Source of the DNA: Ensifer sp. PDNC004
GTDB lineage: Bacteria; Pseudomonadota; Alphaproteobacteria; Rhizobiales; Rhizobiaceae
NCBI RefSeq assembly: GCF_016919405.1
Contig: NZ_CP070352.1
Coordinates: forward strand, 1,054,001-1,118,000
DNA: 64,000 nt
Reading direction: 5' to 3'
A model generated the notes under the pieces. That model saw nothing but the letters and a program-made list of their open reading frames with translations, did not search any database and was not told the origin of the DNA. Positions 25,734 through 34,114 of this stretch are shown here, piece after piece. A program made the translations under genes and the position numbers. The first letter of the stretch is position 1; every line of letters starts with the position of its first letter.

Positions 25734-26933
25734 TTACTTCCTCCCCCAGACCTTGCGGACCAGGTCCTCGATCTCGCCATTGACGAGATTGAGAGAGTCC
25801 ATGGCGCGGTCGTAGGTGCCGCGGACAAACTGCGCGCGCTCGACTTCGTAGAGCGTTTGCTTCGTCACGCCGGCGTCGGAGATGGCTGTCGACTTCACCA
25901 TGGCGTTCTGCAGCATGCGATTGCCGAAAATGGCGCGCATGAAACCGGTCATCTGGCTTTGCGGGCCGTCGTTGGGCTCGAACCGTGTTCCGAGATAGCG
26001 CATCCAGTCATAGCTGGTGCGGCCACCGGCCTTTTCGACGACGCTCATCAGCTCGCTCGTCATCGACAGGAACTGCGACATCGACATGACGTCGAGCATC
26101 TGCGGATGCACGGTGATCAGCACGGAGGTTGCAGCACAGAGCGCGGACATGGTGAGGAAGCCGAGCTGCGGTGGGCAGTCGATGACGACGATGTCGTAGA
26201 AGCTCTCGATATCGGCGAGTACGTCGCCGATACGGGCAAAGAAAAGGGTTTCGGCGGCTCCGTCCGTCATCATCGCCTTCGGCGTTTCGTGCTCGAACTC
26301 CATAAGCTCGAGGTTGCCGGGAATAAGATGCAGATTGGCCGTGTAGGTCGACCGCACGATATCGGCGATCGGCCGCGGGGCATCATAACGGATTGCGCCA
26401 TAGAGCGTCTCGCCTTCGCCGACATCCAGCTCCGGCTGGTGGCCGAAGAGGGCCGATAGCGAGGCCTGCGGATCGAGGTCGATCGCGAGTGTTCTATAGC
26501 CGCGAAGCGCCAGATATTGGGCGAGGTGGGCGGAGGTCGTCGTCTTTGCCGACCCGCCCTTGAAATTCATCACAGACAGGACCTGCAGCTTTTCATCGCC
26601 GCGCCGGTGCGGGACATATTTGCCCGACTTGCCGCCGTCGTCGAGAACGCGGCGAATGCGTTCGATGTCGGAAACGGCATACATGCGCCGACCGTTTGAC
26701 AAGGGCGCTGGGCCGTGGCCCTCTGAGGCCACCTGCCTCAGATAGCCTTCGCCGATTCCGATGAAGGCTGCCGCTTCGGCAGGGCTGAAGAGACGCATCT
26801 GCTTTTGTGCGTGCGGTGGGAAGATTTTCTTTTGGTGCTGCTGCAGCTGATGGGCAAGCTCCAAAGCGTCGGCAGCCAGAAGCGTCGGCAGATGCTCCTG
26901 CGCGTCCTGGCTTTGAATTTTTTGCTGCAACAT
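25734..26933 (-). CDS. repA: Plasmid partitioning ATPase RepA (ParA family)
   Basis: Walker-type partitioning ATPase and repABC autorepressor, 399 residues from ATG 26933, which has GGGG seven bases upstream; ATG 26966 would add 11 residues but has a weaker ribosome site. The N-terminal DNA-binding region includes RLFSPAEAAAFIGIGEGYLRQ. The deviant Walker A is NFKGGSAKTTT (about 122-132), with LAIDLDPQASLSALFG following and IVVIDCPPQLGFLT as Walker B. It is the first gene of the repABC operon. Confidence 0.96.
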   Translation of the reverse strand: MLQQKIQSQDAQEHLPTLLAADALELAHQLQQHQKKIFPPHAQKQMRLFSPAEAAAFIGIGEGYLRQVASEGHGPAPLSNGRRMYAVSDIERIRRVLDDGGKSGKYVPHRRGDEKLQVLSVMNFKGGSAKTTTSAHLAQYLALRGYRTLAIDLDPQASLSALFGHQPELDVGEGETLYGAIRYDAPRPIADIVRSTYTANLHLIPGNLELMEFEHETPKAMMTDGAAETLFFARIGDVLADIESFYDIVVIDCPPQLGFLTMSALCAATSVLITVHPQMLDVMSMSQFLSMTSELMSVVEKAGGRTSYDWMRYLGTRFEPNDGPQSQMTGFMRAIFGNRMLQNAMVKSTAISDAGVTKQTLYEVERAQFVRGTYDRAMDSLNLVNGEIEDLVRKVWGRK

Positions 26934-27216
26934 TGATATCCCCGAAAACTGCGCAAAAATCGTCATATCCGGACAATATGCGCAGATGCACTATGCTCCG
27001 ATTCGGCGCGGTTTTACAAATGCATAGCGTTTTGGCGGATGTCCGGCCCTGGTGGCGGGAAGGGGGCCATGGCGCCGTCCGGTTGTCCGCGGACAACTGC
27101 CGTTCGGCGATGCTGGCACATCTTCAATTAGAGCATAGATTTAGTAGACTATTGACAATCGATTTGATTGTGTCAGGATTGTGGTCAGTTGGCGATTGGA
27201 TGCACGGAGCTTCCTG
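26934..27216. promoter_or_regulatory. repABC upstream control region
   Basis: 283 bases before repA. On the minus strand TTGTAA, a 17-base gap and GCATAG form a weak promoter candidate near 26990-27020. An inverted repeat CATAT-N7-ATATG (26964-26980), 31 bases before the repA start, could be the RepA operator. The class II parS-like palindrome lies at 27082-27097. TTGACA at 27153 on the plus strand may serve the rightward genes. Confidence 0.45.
27082..27097. promoter_or_regulatory. parS-like palindrome, class II, copy 1
   Basis: GTTGTCCGCGGACAAC, a perfect 16-base palindrome. It fits GTT-N4-GC-N4-AAC but differs from class I at four symmetric positions (5, 7, 10 and 12). It is 149 bases upstream of the repA start, where some repABC replicons carry parS or RepA/RepB operators. 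Confidence 0.65.
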
Positions 27217-27408
27217 ATGTTCTATCTCGGCGGAATGACCCTTGGCTATCTTGAGCCGCCCCCGCCTTTGCCGAAGGCGATGAAGGCAAAGCGGCAGCCG
27301 GAAGTGGATGTCGCTTCCACGACGCTCGATACGGCGACGTGCGAAGAGTCCGATCGTAATCAGGAATGGGCGCGAGCTTTGCTGACGCCCTGGCACCTCC
27401 TTTACTGA
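27217..27408 (+). CDS. Possible small protein
   Basis: A 63-residue frame from ATG 27217, starting MFYLGGMTLGYLEPPPPLPKAM, with a possible TTGACA (27153) promoter upstream. GTG 27181 would add 12 residues. I recognise no family, the Pro and charged residues suggest little structure, and there is no clear ribosome site. It lies between repA and the GntR gene and may be spurious. Confidence 0.3.
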   Translation: MFYLGGMTLGYLEPPPPLPKAMKAKRQPEVDVASTTLDTATCEESDRNQEWARALLTPWHLLY

Positions 27409-27446
27409 GGAGCGTCGGCGTGGCGCAAGACTGCGCCGGTCCAGCC

Positions 27447-27462
27447 GTTGCCAGCTGTCAAC
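27447..27462. promoter_or_regulatory. parS: parS-like centromere palindrome, class I, copy 5 (one change)
   Basis: GTTGCCAGCTGTCAAC, one base from the perfect class I palindrome and within GTT-N4-GC-N4-AAC. It lies 89 bases before the GntR regulator start. Confidence 0.7.
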
Positions 27463-27550
27463 GCGCAAGTCGATTTCCGCGGTCGTGGAAAAGCGCAAAT
27501 CGGAGAGAGAAGGGCTGTTTCGTGGCTGCGAATTGATTAAGTTCGCTGTC

Positions 27551-28330
27551 ATGGACACCAAGCAAGATCGATCCGTTTCAAGCGCTCCGCCTGGCGATGC
27601 GGCCGACAATCAGGGGCAGGTGCTGTCGCTGCATCAGCGCATACTCGGTGACGTCGAAGGGCGCATCCTTTCCGGGGAGTGGCCGCCGGGACACCGCATC
27701 CCGTTCGAGCACGAACTGACCGAGCAATACGACTGCTCGCGCATGACGGTGAACAAGGCCCTGACGGAACTCGTCAAGCGCGGGCTGATCGAGCGGCGGC
27801 GCAAGTCGGGAAGCTACGTTACATTCCCGCAGGTCCAGTCCGCCGTCATGGAGATCCACGACGTCAAACTGGAAGTCCAGTCGCTGGGGCTCGATTACAG
27901 CTTCCGCGTCGATGAGCGAAAAGTGCGCAAGGTCGAGGGCCGGGATCGGGAACGCCTGGATCTCCCGAGTCCGGGCAAGCTGCTGGACGTAACGTGCCGG
28001 CATTTTGCAGGCTCACGTCCCTTTTGCTTCGAGGAGCGGTTGATCAGCCTTTCTGCGGTTCCGGAGGCCGAGGAGGAAACGTTCGAGACCGCGGCGCCCG
28101 GTTCGTGGCTGCTCGGCAAGGTGCCGTGGAGCACGGCCGAACACCGCATTCGCGCCGTGGCGGCCAGCAAATCGGCGGCACAGGCGCTCGACATCGCCAC
28201 CGGCACCGCCTGCCTCGTCATCGAGCGGCGCACCTGGAGCGGACGGGCGCCGGTCACGCATGTGCGGCTCACCTATCCCGGCGACCGCCACGAGCTCGTT
28301 GCTCAATTCGCGCCGAGCCCGATCGGCTAA
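27551..28330 (+). CDS. GntR-family regulator, HutC subfamily
   Basis: 259 residues. The winged helix (about 30-95) reads HQRILGDVEGRILSGEWPPGHRIPFEHELTEQY in the first helices, with SRMTVNKALTELVKRGLIERR as the recognition part. A UTRA effector domain follows (about 115-250), ending WSGRAPVTHVRLTYPGDRHEL, very like histidine-utilisation repressors. No hut genes are in the window, so it may act elsewhere or have diverged. The start ATG 27551 is chosen over earlier in-frame codons because the family begins near there. Confidence 0.85.
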   Translation: MDTKQDRSVSSAPPGDAADNQGQVLSLHQRILGDVEGRILSGEWPPGHRIPFEHELTEQYDCSRMTVNKALTELVKRGLIERRRKSGSYVTFPQVQSAVMEIHDVKLEVQSLGLDYSFRVDERKVRKVEGRDRERLDLPSPGKLLDVTCRHFAGSRPFCFEERLISLSAVPEAEEETFETAAPGSWLLGKVPWSTAEHRIRAVAASKSAAQALDIATGTACLVIERRTWSGRAPVTHVRLTYPGDRHELVAQFAPSPIG

Positions 28331-28370
28331 CCGGCCTCACCGGTTGTCCGCGGACAACTCGTGAGGCCGG
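28331..28370. terminator. 40-base near-perfect palindrome containing class II parS-like site
   Basis: CCGGCCTCAC (28331-28340) and GTGAGGCCGG (28361-28370) flank GTTGTCCGCGGACAAC (28343-28358), with only the two 2-base joints unpaired. It starts directly after the GntR stop and ends 17 bases before the convergent cyclase stop. As RNA it would be a long hairpin, so it may terminate both genes; as DNA it holds the second class II palindrome. There is no T-run. Confidence 0.65.
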
Positions 28371-28387
28371 GGTAGCAATAGCTCCGG

Positions 28388-29641
28388 CTATCCCGCGGCG
28401 ACGCGCAGCCTCGGCGATGGTTCGTTGCCGGAAAAAGCAAAGACCTCAATCGGTTCGCCGATCCCCCTGACGGGGTAGGCGCCGAGATGCTCCATGCTCG
28501 AGGCGCAGCCGGCGAGCTCGACGAAGGCGCGCGACAGCAGCACCGGGCGCTTTGTTTCCTTGGTCAGGCTCTCAAGCCTCGACGCGATGTTGACGGCGGG
28601 TCCGATGACCGTGAAGTCGAGCCGGCGGCGCGAGCCGATGTTGCCGTACATCACGTCGCCGACATGCACGCCGATCCCGTAGCCGAACGGCTCGCGGCCC
28701 TTCGCGAGGTTGTCCTGGTTGAGCAGGACGATTGCCGCTTCCGCCTCCCGGATGGCCTGGAGCAGGTTCTCGGCGGCGTCGGGGTTGCTCAACGGAAAGA
28801 TCGCCAGCAGCCCGTCACCCATGAATTTGAGGATCTCGCCGCCATGGCGCTCGATCGGTTCCGACATGGCGTCGAAATAGGCGTTGAGCAGTTCGATCAC
28901 GTCGTCGCGGGGCCAGAGATCGGAAAGCTTGGTGAAATTGCGCAGGTCGCAGATGAGGATGGCGGCGCCGACTGTGACCCCGCTACCCCGTGTCGTGGCT
29001 CCGGCGAGGATCTGTTCGCTCGCGTGCGGGCCAACATAAGTTTCGAGCAGCGTTCGGACAAAGCGGTTCTTCAGCCGGATTTCACTGACCAGCGCTAGCG
29101 CCGGCACCATTTTCGCGAGGAAGGCCAGATGCTCATCTTCGAAGCCGCCCTTCCGGTCGGTGGCAAAGGTGACGATGTGGCGTTTCCCGAGCGTGTGCTC
29201 GAGTGGCCAGGCGATGTATTCGGTCAGGCCTTCGGCTCTGAGGTCAGCATAAAGCGAGCTCTGCTCCTGCTCTTCCGTCAGGTCCTCAAGGTTGGTGCGA
29301 ACCTCGGTGCCCCCGTTGTTGATCACGTAGAGCGGGCTGTTGAGGTAGAGAGCGGTGTTCTGGGTGCCATAGTCGTAGAGATCGATTTCACCCTCGGCCA
29401 GTCCCTTGCGCCAGAGGATGCGGGCGCCCAGCCATTGCGGATGGTTGATGCGGAAGTGCAAGGTGGCGCGCGCAACGGGAACACCGGCTGCCTGCAGCCG
29501 TTCGCCCAACTCGACGAGGATGTTGTCGATGAAGCGCTCGTTGCGCGTTTCGATGATCAGCCAGTCGAGCACGCCTTGGCGTCGAGCCGGCCAGCTGCCA
29601 TCCTCGGGTGAAGGCGAGGGGGCCTCAGATGGGGTCTGCAT
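28388..29641 (-). CDS. Class III adenylate/guanylate cyclase
   Basis: 417 residues, soluble. The N-terminal 210 residues are a sensory region of the same general layout as the cyclase at 10249-11469 (both have an HFRINHPQ/LIDTLHPEF-like segment, a YGTQN/YGSTT turn and a long central helix). The catalytic domain starts with AILICDLRNFTKLSD (metal Asp), then KFMGDGLLAIFPL (second Asp, base-selecting Lys) and IGPAVNIASRLE (Asn and Arg). It is likely active on ATP. It converges on the GntR gene. Confidence 0.9.
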   Translation of the reverse strand: MQTPSEAPSPSPEDGSWPARRQGVLDWLIIETRNERFIDNILVELGERLQAAGVPVARATLHFRINHPQWLGARILWRKGLAEGEIDLYDYGTQNTALYLNSPLYVINNGGTEVRTNLEDLTEEQEQSSLYADLRAEGLTEYIAWPLEHTLGKRHIVTFATDRKGGFEDEHLAFLAKMVPALALVSEIRLKNRFVRTLLETYVGPHASEQILAGATTRGSGVTVGAAILICDLRNFTKLSDLWPRDDVIELLNAYFDAMSEPIERHGGEILKFMGDGLLAIFPLSNPDAAENLLQAIREAEAAIVLLNQDNLAKGREPFGYGIGVHVGDVMYGNIGSRRRLDFTVIGPAVNIASRLESLTKETKRPVLLSRAFVELAGCASSMEHLGAYPVRGIGEPIEVFAFSGNEPSPRLRVAAG

Positions 29642-29785
29642 TGCTGTTCTCCATGACGCTCAAACGGGTGACGCCGCGTAAGCCGAACGATTTATCGCAG
29701 CAAATGTGGAGCATCGGCACCGCCTTGATAAGGGGCAACCGGAAAAGCTTTTGAGAAATCTGGGGCGGCATGCCGCCCGCTTCTG

Positions 29786-31255
29786 TCAGGCGATCGGGCG
29801 TGTCGGCGCGGCCGCAGACCGATTTCCATCGGTCAGCGGCAATTGCAGGCGCACCCGCGTGCCACGCCATGTGCCAGCGAGAATGTCGATACGCCCGCCG
29901 TGGAGCCGGGCGATCTCCCGCGCGAGATTGAGCCCGAGGCCGGCGCCGGTGGAGCGCGGGCGCAAGCGATAGAAAGGTTCGAAGACGCGATCGCGCTCCT
30001 CCGTGGGAATTCCGGGGCCCTCGTCGTGGATTTCGAGCCCGCCTGCGGCATCGACCAGCACGGTGATTGTGCCGGCACCGCCGCCATGTTCGATGGCGTT
30101 GCGCAGGAGATTGGCCACAGCCTGCTCGATCTGCCGCGGGCGCGCGCGGACCAGGGCGGCCGGCGCTTCGCCTTCGAATGCCAGCTCGTAGCCGGCTTCA
30201 AACGCAAGCGGTGCGAAGTCTGCAGCCATAACCCTCCCGAGAGAAACGAGGTCGACCACCTCGAGCGGGCCGCCGGCATGTTCGAGGACTTGTCGGTCGA
30301 GAAGCTGCTGGGCGAGATGCGACAGGCGCTCGATATCGAGCCTCAGGCGGGTGGTTTCGGGGTCTTCCTGCAGAAGCTCGGCGCGGGTTCGCAGGATCGC
30401 GATCGGGGTGCGCAATTCATGGGCGGCATCGGTCAGGAAGCGGTTGCGCTGGTCGTATCCCTCTCCAAGCCGCGCCAGGGCCCGGTTGAAGGCCCGCACC
30501 AGAGGGGCGATTTCGGTCGGCACTTCCTCGGTTTCGAGCTGCACAGCGCGGTTGTCGATGTCGATGCGCCCCGCCTGGTCGGCGGTCGAAACGAGACTTG
30601 CAAGCGATCGGCGCACGACGGCCGGCGTCGTCAGCAGGGTGGAGACACCCATGACCAGGATGATCGGCAAAAGGAAGCAAAGGACGACGAGGACAAGTGT
30701 CGGCATGACCTTCATCCAGGCCGTCTTGCCGTCGAGGTCGCGCGCCATGTCGACATTGATGCTGATCTGCACGTCCAACGGTTCGTTGTCGCGGCGGGAA
30801 GAAACGGTCGCGGTGAGGATCTGGACCCGGCCGGCTTCGGTCTCCACATTGTGCAGGACCGCGTCCGGCAGCGTGCCGCCCTCTTCGAAAAGCAATTTCG
30901 CTCCCTCCACCCGTTGCAGCAGGTCGTCACCGGCTCCCTCATAGGGGGCAGGGACGTTCCCGTAGCGCACGACCTGGCCGGCGGCGTCGCGGACGATGTA
31001 CCAGAGATTGGGATAGGACTGGCGAAGCTCCCGCAGGTCCTCCGTCTCGTGCACGGTCAGCAGGCCGTTCGCGTCGCGCCCGACGGCGCGGTCGAGCACA
31101 TCCACAGCGGCTTCGTTGTCGACGAGGAGGCGTGGCTGGGCGATGAACACGCCCAGGAAGAGGAGCCCGATGAAGACGACCAACGTGGCCGCCTGCAGGA
31201 GGATCAGCCGACGGACGAGGACCCATTGCAGCGAGCGCGGGCGAACCTTGATCAT
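29786..31255 (-). CDS. Sensor histidine kinase, OmpR-partner type
   Basis: Inner-membrane kinase, 489 residues. One helix near 15-40, a periplasmic domain of about 165 residues, a second helix near 205-230 and a HAMP-like linker. HisKA H is in DAAHELRTPIAILRTRAELL (about 295); the ATPase has LLRNAIEHG, DEGPGIP and GAGLGLNLAREI. Its start overlaps the regulator's stop (ATGA), so the two are coupled. The stimulus is unknown; the periplasmic domain has no family I recognise. Confidence 0.9.
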   Translation of the reverse strand: MIKVRPRSLQWVLVRRLILLQAATLVVFIGLLFLGVFIAQPRLLVDNEAAVDVLDRAVGRDANGLLTVHETEDLRELRQSYPNLWYIVRDAAGQVVRYGNVPAPYEGAGDDLLQRVEGAKLLFEEGGTLPDAVLHNVETEAGRVQILTATVSSRRDNEPLDVQISINVDMARDLDGKTAWMKVMPTLVLVVLCFLLPIILVMGVSTLLTTPAVVRRSLASLVSTADQAGRIDIDNRAVQLETEEVPTEIAPLVRAFNRALARLGEGYDQRNRFLTDAAHELRTPIAILRTRAELLQEDPETTRLRLDIERLSHLAQQLLDRQVLEHAGGPLEVVDLVSLGRVMAADFAPLAFEAGYELAFEGEAPAALVRARPRQIEQAVANLLRNAIEHGGGAGTITVLVDAAGGLEIHDEGPGIPTEERDRVFEPFYRLRPRSTGAGLGLNLAREIARLHGGRIDILAGTWRGTRVRLQLPLTDGNRSAAAPTRPIA

Positions 31256-31926
31256 GTCGTCGCGCGCAGGAGATAGCCGAGGTTGCGGATCGCCCGGATT
31301 TCGACGCCGGCGCCGACATCGTCGAGTTTGCGGCGCAGGCGCGAAAGATGGGAGTCGAGCGCGTTGGATTCGATCTCGTCTTCCATGGCGTAGACCGATT
31401 CCTCAAGCGTCGCCCTGAGCACGGTTCGGCCGGGCCGCCGCATCAGCGCTTCGAGCGCAAGCCGTTCCCGGCGCAGGAGGTCGAGCGGCTTGTCGTCCAC
31501 GGCAGCCTCCCGGTGGCGGAAGTCATAGATGAGCCGCCCGACCTTGGTTTGCTCCGATTTGAGCGTGACCGGCCGGCGGGCAAGCGCGCGCAACCGCGCC
31601 ATCAGTTCTTCGACGGCAAAAGGCTTGGAAAGGTAATCGTCGGCACCGGCATCGAGACCGCTGACCCGGTCGTTGATCGATCCGAGCGCGGTCAGCATCA
31701 GGATCGGCGCCTCGACGCCGAGGCTTCTGAGCTTCGGAATGAGGTCCAGCCCCTCGCCATCGGGCACCCGCCGGTCGAGCACGACCACGTCATAGGGCCA
31801 GAGCTCGGCAACGGCCTCGGCGTCGGCGAGCGTCGAGACATGATCGACGATCACCTGGCGCCGCGCGAGCGCCGCCTTGAGGGCCGAGGCCATCTCCGGC
31901 TCGTCTTCCAGCAGCAAGATGCGCAT
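31252..31926 (-). CDS. OmpR-family response regulator
   Basis: 224 residues from ATG 31926 (MRILLLEDEPEMASAL); an ATG eight codons upstream is less typical. The receiver has phospho-Asp in VVVLDRRVPDGEG and Lys in YLSKPFAVEE. The C-terminal winged helix is of the OmpR type (LLRRERLALEALMRRPGRTVLRATL, ending NLGYLLRA). It forms a coupled pair with the kinase downstream. A lipoprotein gene follows upstream in the same direction and might be a target. Confidence 0.92.
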   Translation of the reverse strand: MRILLLEDEPEMASALKAALARRQVIVDHVSTLADAEAVAELWPYDVVVLDRRVPDGEGLDLIPKLRSLGVEAPILMLTALGSINDRVSGLDAGADDYLSKPFAVEELMARLRALARRPVTLKSEQTKVGRLIYDFRHREAAVDDKPLDLLRRERLALEALMRRPGRTVLRATLEESVYAMEDEIESNALDSHLSRLRRKLDDVGAGVEIRAIRNLGYLLRATT

Positions 31927-31991
31927 GCGAGTTTCCCCCTGTGCCCGCACCTATGCGGGTCGCCGATCCGTCTCGTCACCTGCCTGAGGCG

Positions 31992-32372
31992 TCATTCGCA
32001 TTCCAGCTTCGGCTGGCGGAAGTTGGTGATGTACCAGCGGCCCTGCTGCATCCGGGCGTAGAAGCTATAGAAGCACTCCTGCTCCTCGACATAGCCCGGC
32101 GTCGAATACTCCTCGTAGCGCATTCCGCGCCGGGTGTCCCTGATTTCGCCGCTCGACGAGCCGGAGACGACATTTGTCGAGATCTTGCGCCATTGATAGG
32201 CGCGCTCGTTCCAGCCAAGATCAAGAACATTGGTGGGCGGACCATAGTCGATGATGACGGATTCGACCGGTTGGCCGATATAGGTCTTCATCGTATCGGA
32301 TGCACAGCCGGCCAGCAGAACGGCGGCGGCGGCGAAGCAGGCGAGGGTGCGAAACCCCTTAATGGAGAGCAT
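31992..32372 (-). CDS. Lipoprotein of unknown function
   Basis: 126 residues. The signal sequence ends with lipobox LLAGC (Cys about 22), and the following residues (ASD) have Asp at +3, so inner-membrane retention is possible though the rule is not strict outside enterics. The mature part has IGQPVESVIIDYGPPTNVLDLGWNERAYQWRK, reminiscent of small outer-envelope lipoproteins of the SmpA/BamE shape, and a C-terminal WYITNFRQPKLECE. It lies 65 bases before the response regulator in the same direction. Confidence 0.75.
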   Translation of the reverse strand: MLSIKGFRTLACFAAAAVLLAGCASDTMKTYIGQPVESVIIDYGPPTNVLDLGWNERAYQWRKISTNVVSGSSSGEIRDTRRGMRYEEYSTPGYVEEQECFYSFYARMQQGRWYITNFRQPKLECE

Positions 32373-32615
32373 GGCGGATCCCGGTTTTCCTGCAGCGCCT
32401 GCCGTCCACGGGACGCGCGAAGCCAGCAGTTGTCGTTGACGTCTCGCATGAGCGGATCGACTGCGATCCGGATCGTTGCGGCGACTGACCGGGAGCTAAA
32501 GCGCCAAGATTACAGGGGCATTGCAGGGTCGGCGTGAAGCTGGCGAAAGCTGCGCCGACGAAGCCGGCGGCGGGGCAACGGATGTAGTTTCGACCGATAA
32601 AGTGCTGCTTGCTGC

Positions 32616-32924
32616 TTAGGCAGCGCGGTCTGTGTCAAGGGTTTGCGTGGCCTTGGGATCCGCCGCGTAAACCAGGCCCGGCTTGACGATCCATTCGCCC
32701 GTGCGAAGCGCCAGCACGTCAAAGCCGCCGCCTGCCAGGCGCGGTGCCACACCGACGAAACGGTAGACAAGACCATCTCCGTCGCGCACGGCTTCCCGTA
32801 TAGGGCAACCGCCCAGAGAGCCGATAACGGCGCCCTCGAACGCGACATCCGCCAGCATGAAATATTCCGTCGGCAGACGGCGGCTGGCTCTGGAGGAGAG
32901 TTTGAACCCGTTTGTGAATTTCAT
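32616..32924 (-). CDS. Small hypothetical protein
   Basis: 102 residues from ATG 32924, beginning MKFTNGFKLSSRASRRLPTE. It is soluble and beta-rich in appearance, with a repeated W/V-V pattern (GLVYRFVGVAPRL, TGEWIVKPGLVYA). I recognise no family. It stands alone, with 243 bases between it and the lipoprotein gene. The frame is open further upstream, but those codons look non-coding. Confidence 0.55.
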   Translation of the reverse strand: MKFTNGFKLSSRASRRLPTEYFMLADVAFEGAVIGSLGGCPIREAVRDGDGLVYRFVGVAPRLAGGGFDVLALRTGEWIVKPGLVYAADPKATQTLDTDRAA

Positions 32925-33269
32925 AATCTTGCTCGTCTGAGACGCTTTCGGATCCGGCAAGGCCGGTGCCGGCAAGCGTCTGCGTTGTTCTGCTCGCGTC
33001 CGGAGCCGGACGGCATGCCGCCAACGGAAAATCCGGCCGATCGCAGGAAAGGTGAATGCAGCGGCACCGGGTTGCGGCGCGGCACGTCTCAAGCCATTCA
33101 AAAGCGGCGCCAGCATGGCAGCTTGCCTGGGGCAAAACGACCTATCGGCTCATTGCCTTCAACTGCTTCTATCGCGCGGATCGGCGTAGGATTTCGCTTG
33201 GGAAGGCGGGACGGAAAGATCAGGAAAGCATAAGGGGTGGGCTGTGCACTTGCTTGATTTGGCGGAACG
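32925..33269. other. Intergenic stretch without a supported gene
   Basis: 345 bases between the small hypothetical gene and the EAL gene, both on the minus strand. No convincing frame, repeat or promoter was seen; it presumably holds the promoter of the 32616-32924 gene. Confidence 0.4.
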
Positions 33270-34037
33270 CTAGCAAAGCATTGCGCTATGCGCTGGGCGT
33301 ATCTCACCGCCAAACAACGGGCTAAGCGTCGGCTCGGAGAGCAGGAACCCTTGCACATGCGTTGCGCCGGCGCCTTGAGCGGCCTCGAATTGCGCGTAGG
33401 TTTCAACGCCTTCGACCACGATGACGGGGGCGACGCAGGAAGCCAGGCCTACCATGTGCAGGAGGAACCGCTCCGCGTCGGGGCGTCCAAGCCGCAGGAA
33501 GAAACCGTCGATCTTCACGATATCGACCGGCAGGGACAAAAGTGCCTCCGGTGTCGAAAAACCCGTTCCGAAGTCATCGACGGCGACCCGATATCCAAGG
33601 TCACGCACGCTTCGCACGAAGCGTCCGGCGGTCGGGAGCGCCGAGATCGGCAAGCTTTCGGCGAGTTCGAGCACGAGGCGCGATGCCAGCCACCGATGGG
33701 TTGACAGCAGATCCAGGAGCAGCGCCCGGTTGCGCTCGTCACAGATGCTCTCGACCGAGATGTTGCAACCGAGGTCACCGGAGGGATGATGCGCCAGCCA
33801 TTCGAAGGCAAGCGTGAGCATGTGCCTGTCAAGCGCCGCGATCCGCCCGGCCGCCTCCAGATAGCGTACGAACTCGCTGGCGGTCATGACCTCGCCGTCC
33901 GGTCGGATGATCCTTCCCAGACACTCCGAATAGAGTACGGTGCCGACATCGGCGACGGCATTGACGTGTTGAAGTGAAAACCCGACGCGGCCTTCTTTTG
34001 CTGCGTAGTCGAAAATTTCCACAACACGATCAAGCAT
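33270..34037 (-). CDS. EAL-domain cyclic-di-GMP phosphodiesterase, stand-alone
   Basis: 255 residues, essentially one EAL domain without sensor or GGDEF partner. The signature is ECL in YSECLGRI instead of EAL, but the metal and catalytic residues look complete: N in NISVES, E in LVLELAES, DD in VAVDDFGTGFS, K in VDIVKIDG, E in VVEGVET and Q in HVQGF. It is therefore probably active and would lower c-di-GMP. It lies 77 bases downstream of the secreted Gly-rich protein gene in the same direction, so a link to surface or biofilm biology is plausible. Confidence 0.87.
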   Translation of the reverse strand: MLDRVVEIFDYAAKEGRVGFSLQHVNAVADVGTVLYSECLGRIIRPDGEVMTASEFVRYLEAAGRIAALDRHMLTLAFEWLAHHPSGDLGCNISVESICDERNRALLLDLLSTHRWLASRLVLELAESLPISALPTAGRFVRSVRDLGYRVAVDDFGTGFSTPEALLSLPVDIVKIDGFFLRLGRPDAERFLLHMVGLASCVAPVIVVEGVETYAQFEAAQGAGATHVQGFLLSEPTLSPLFGGEIRPAHSAMLC

Positions 34038-34114
34038 TTAAACTCCATTGGCTTGGACGCGGGTTCGGTCGCAGCCGCCGACTCACCAGAGATGAGCCGG
34101 CGGCCAGCTTCTGG

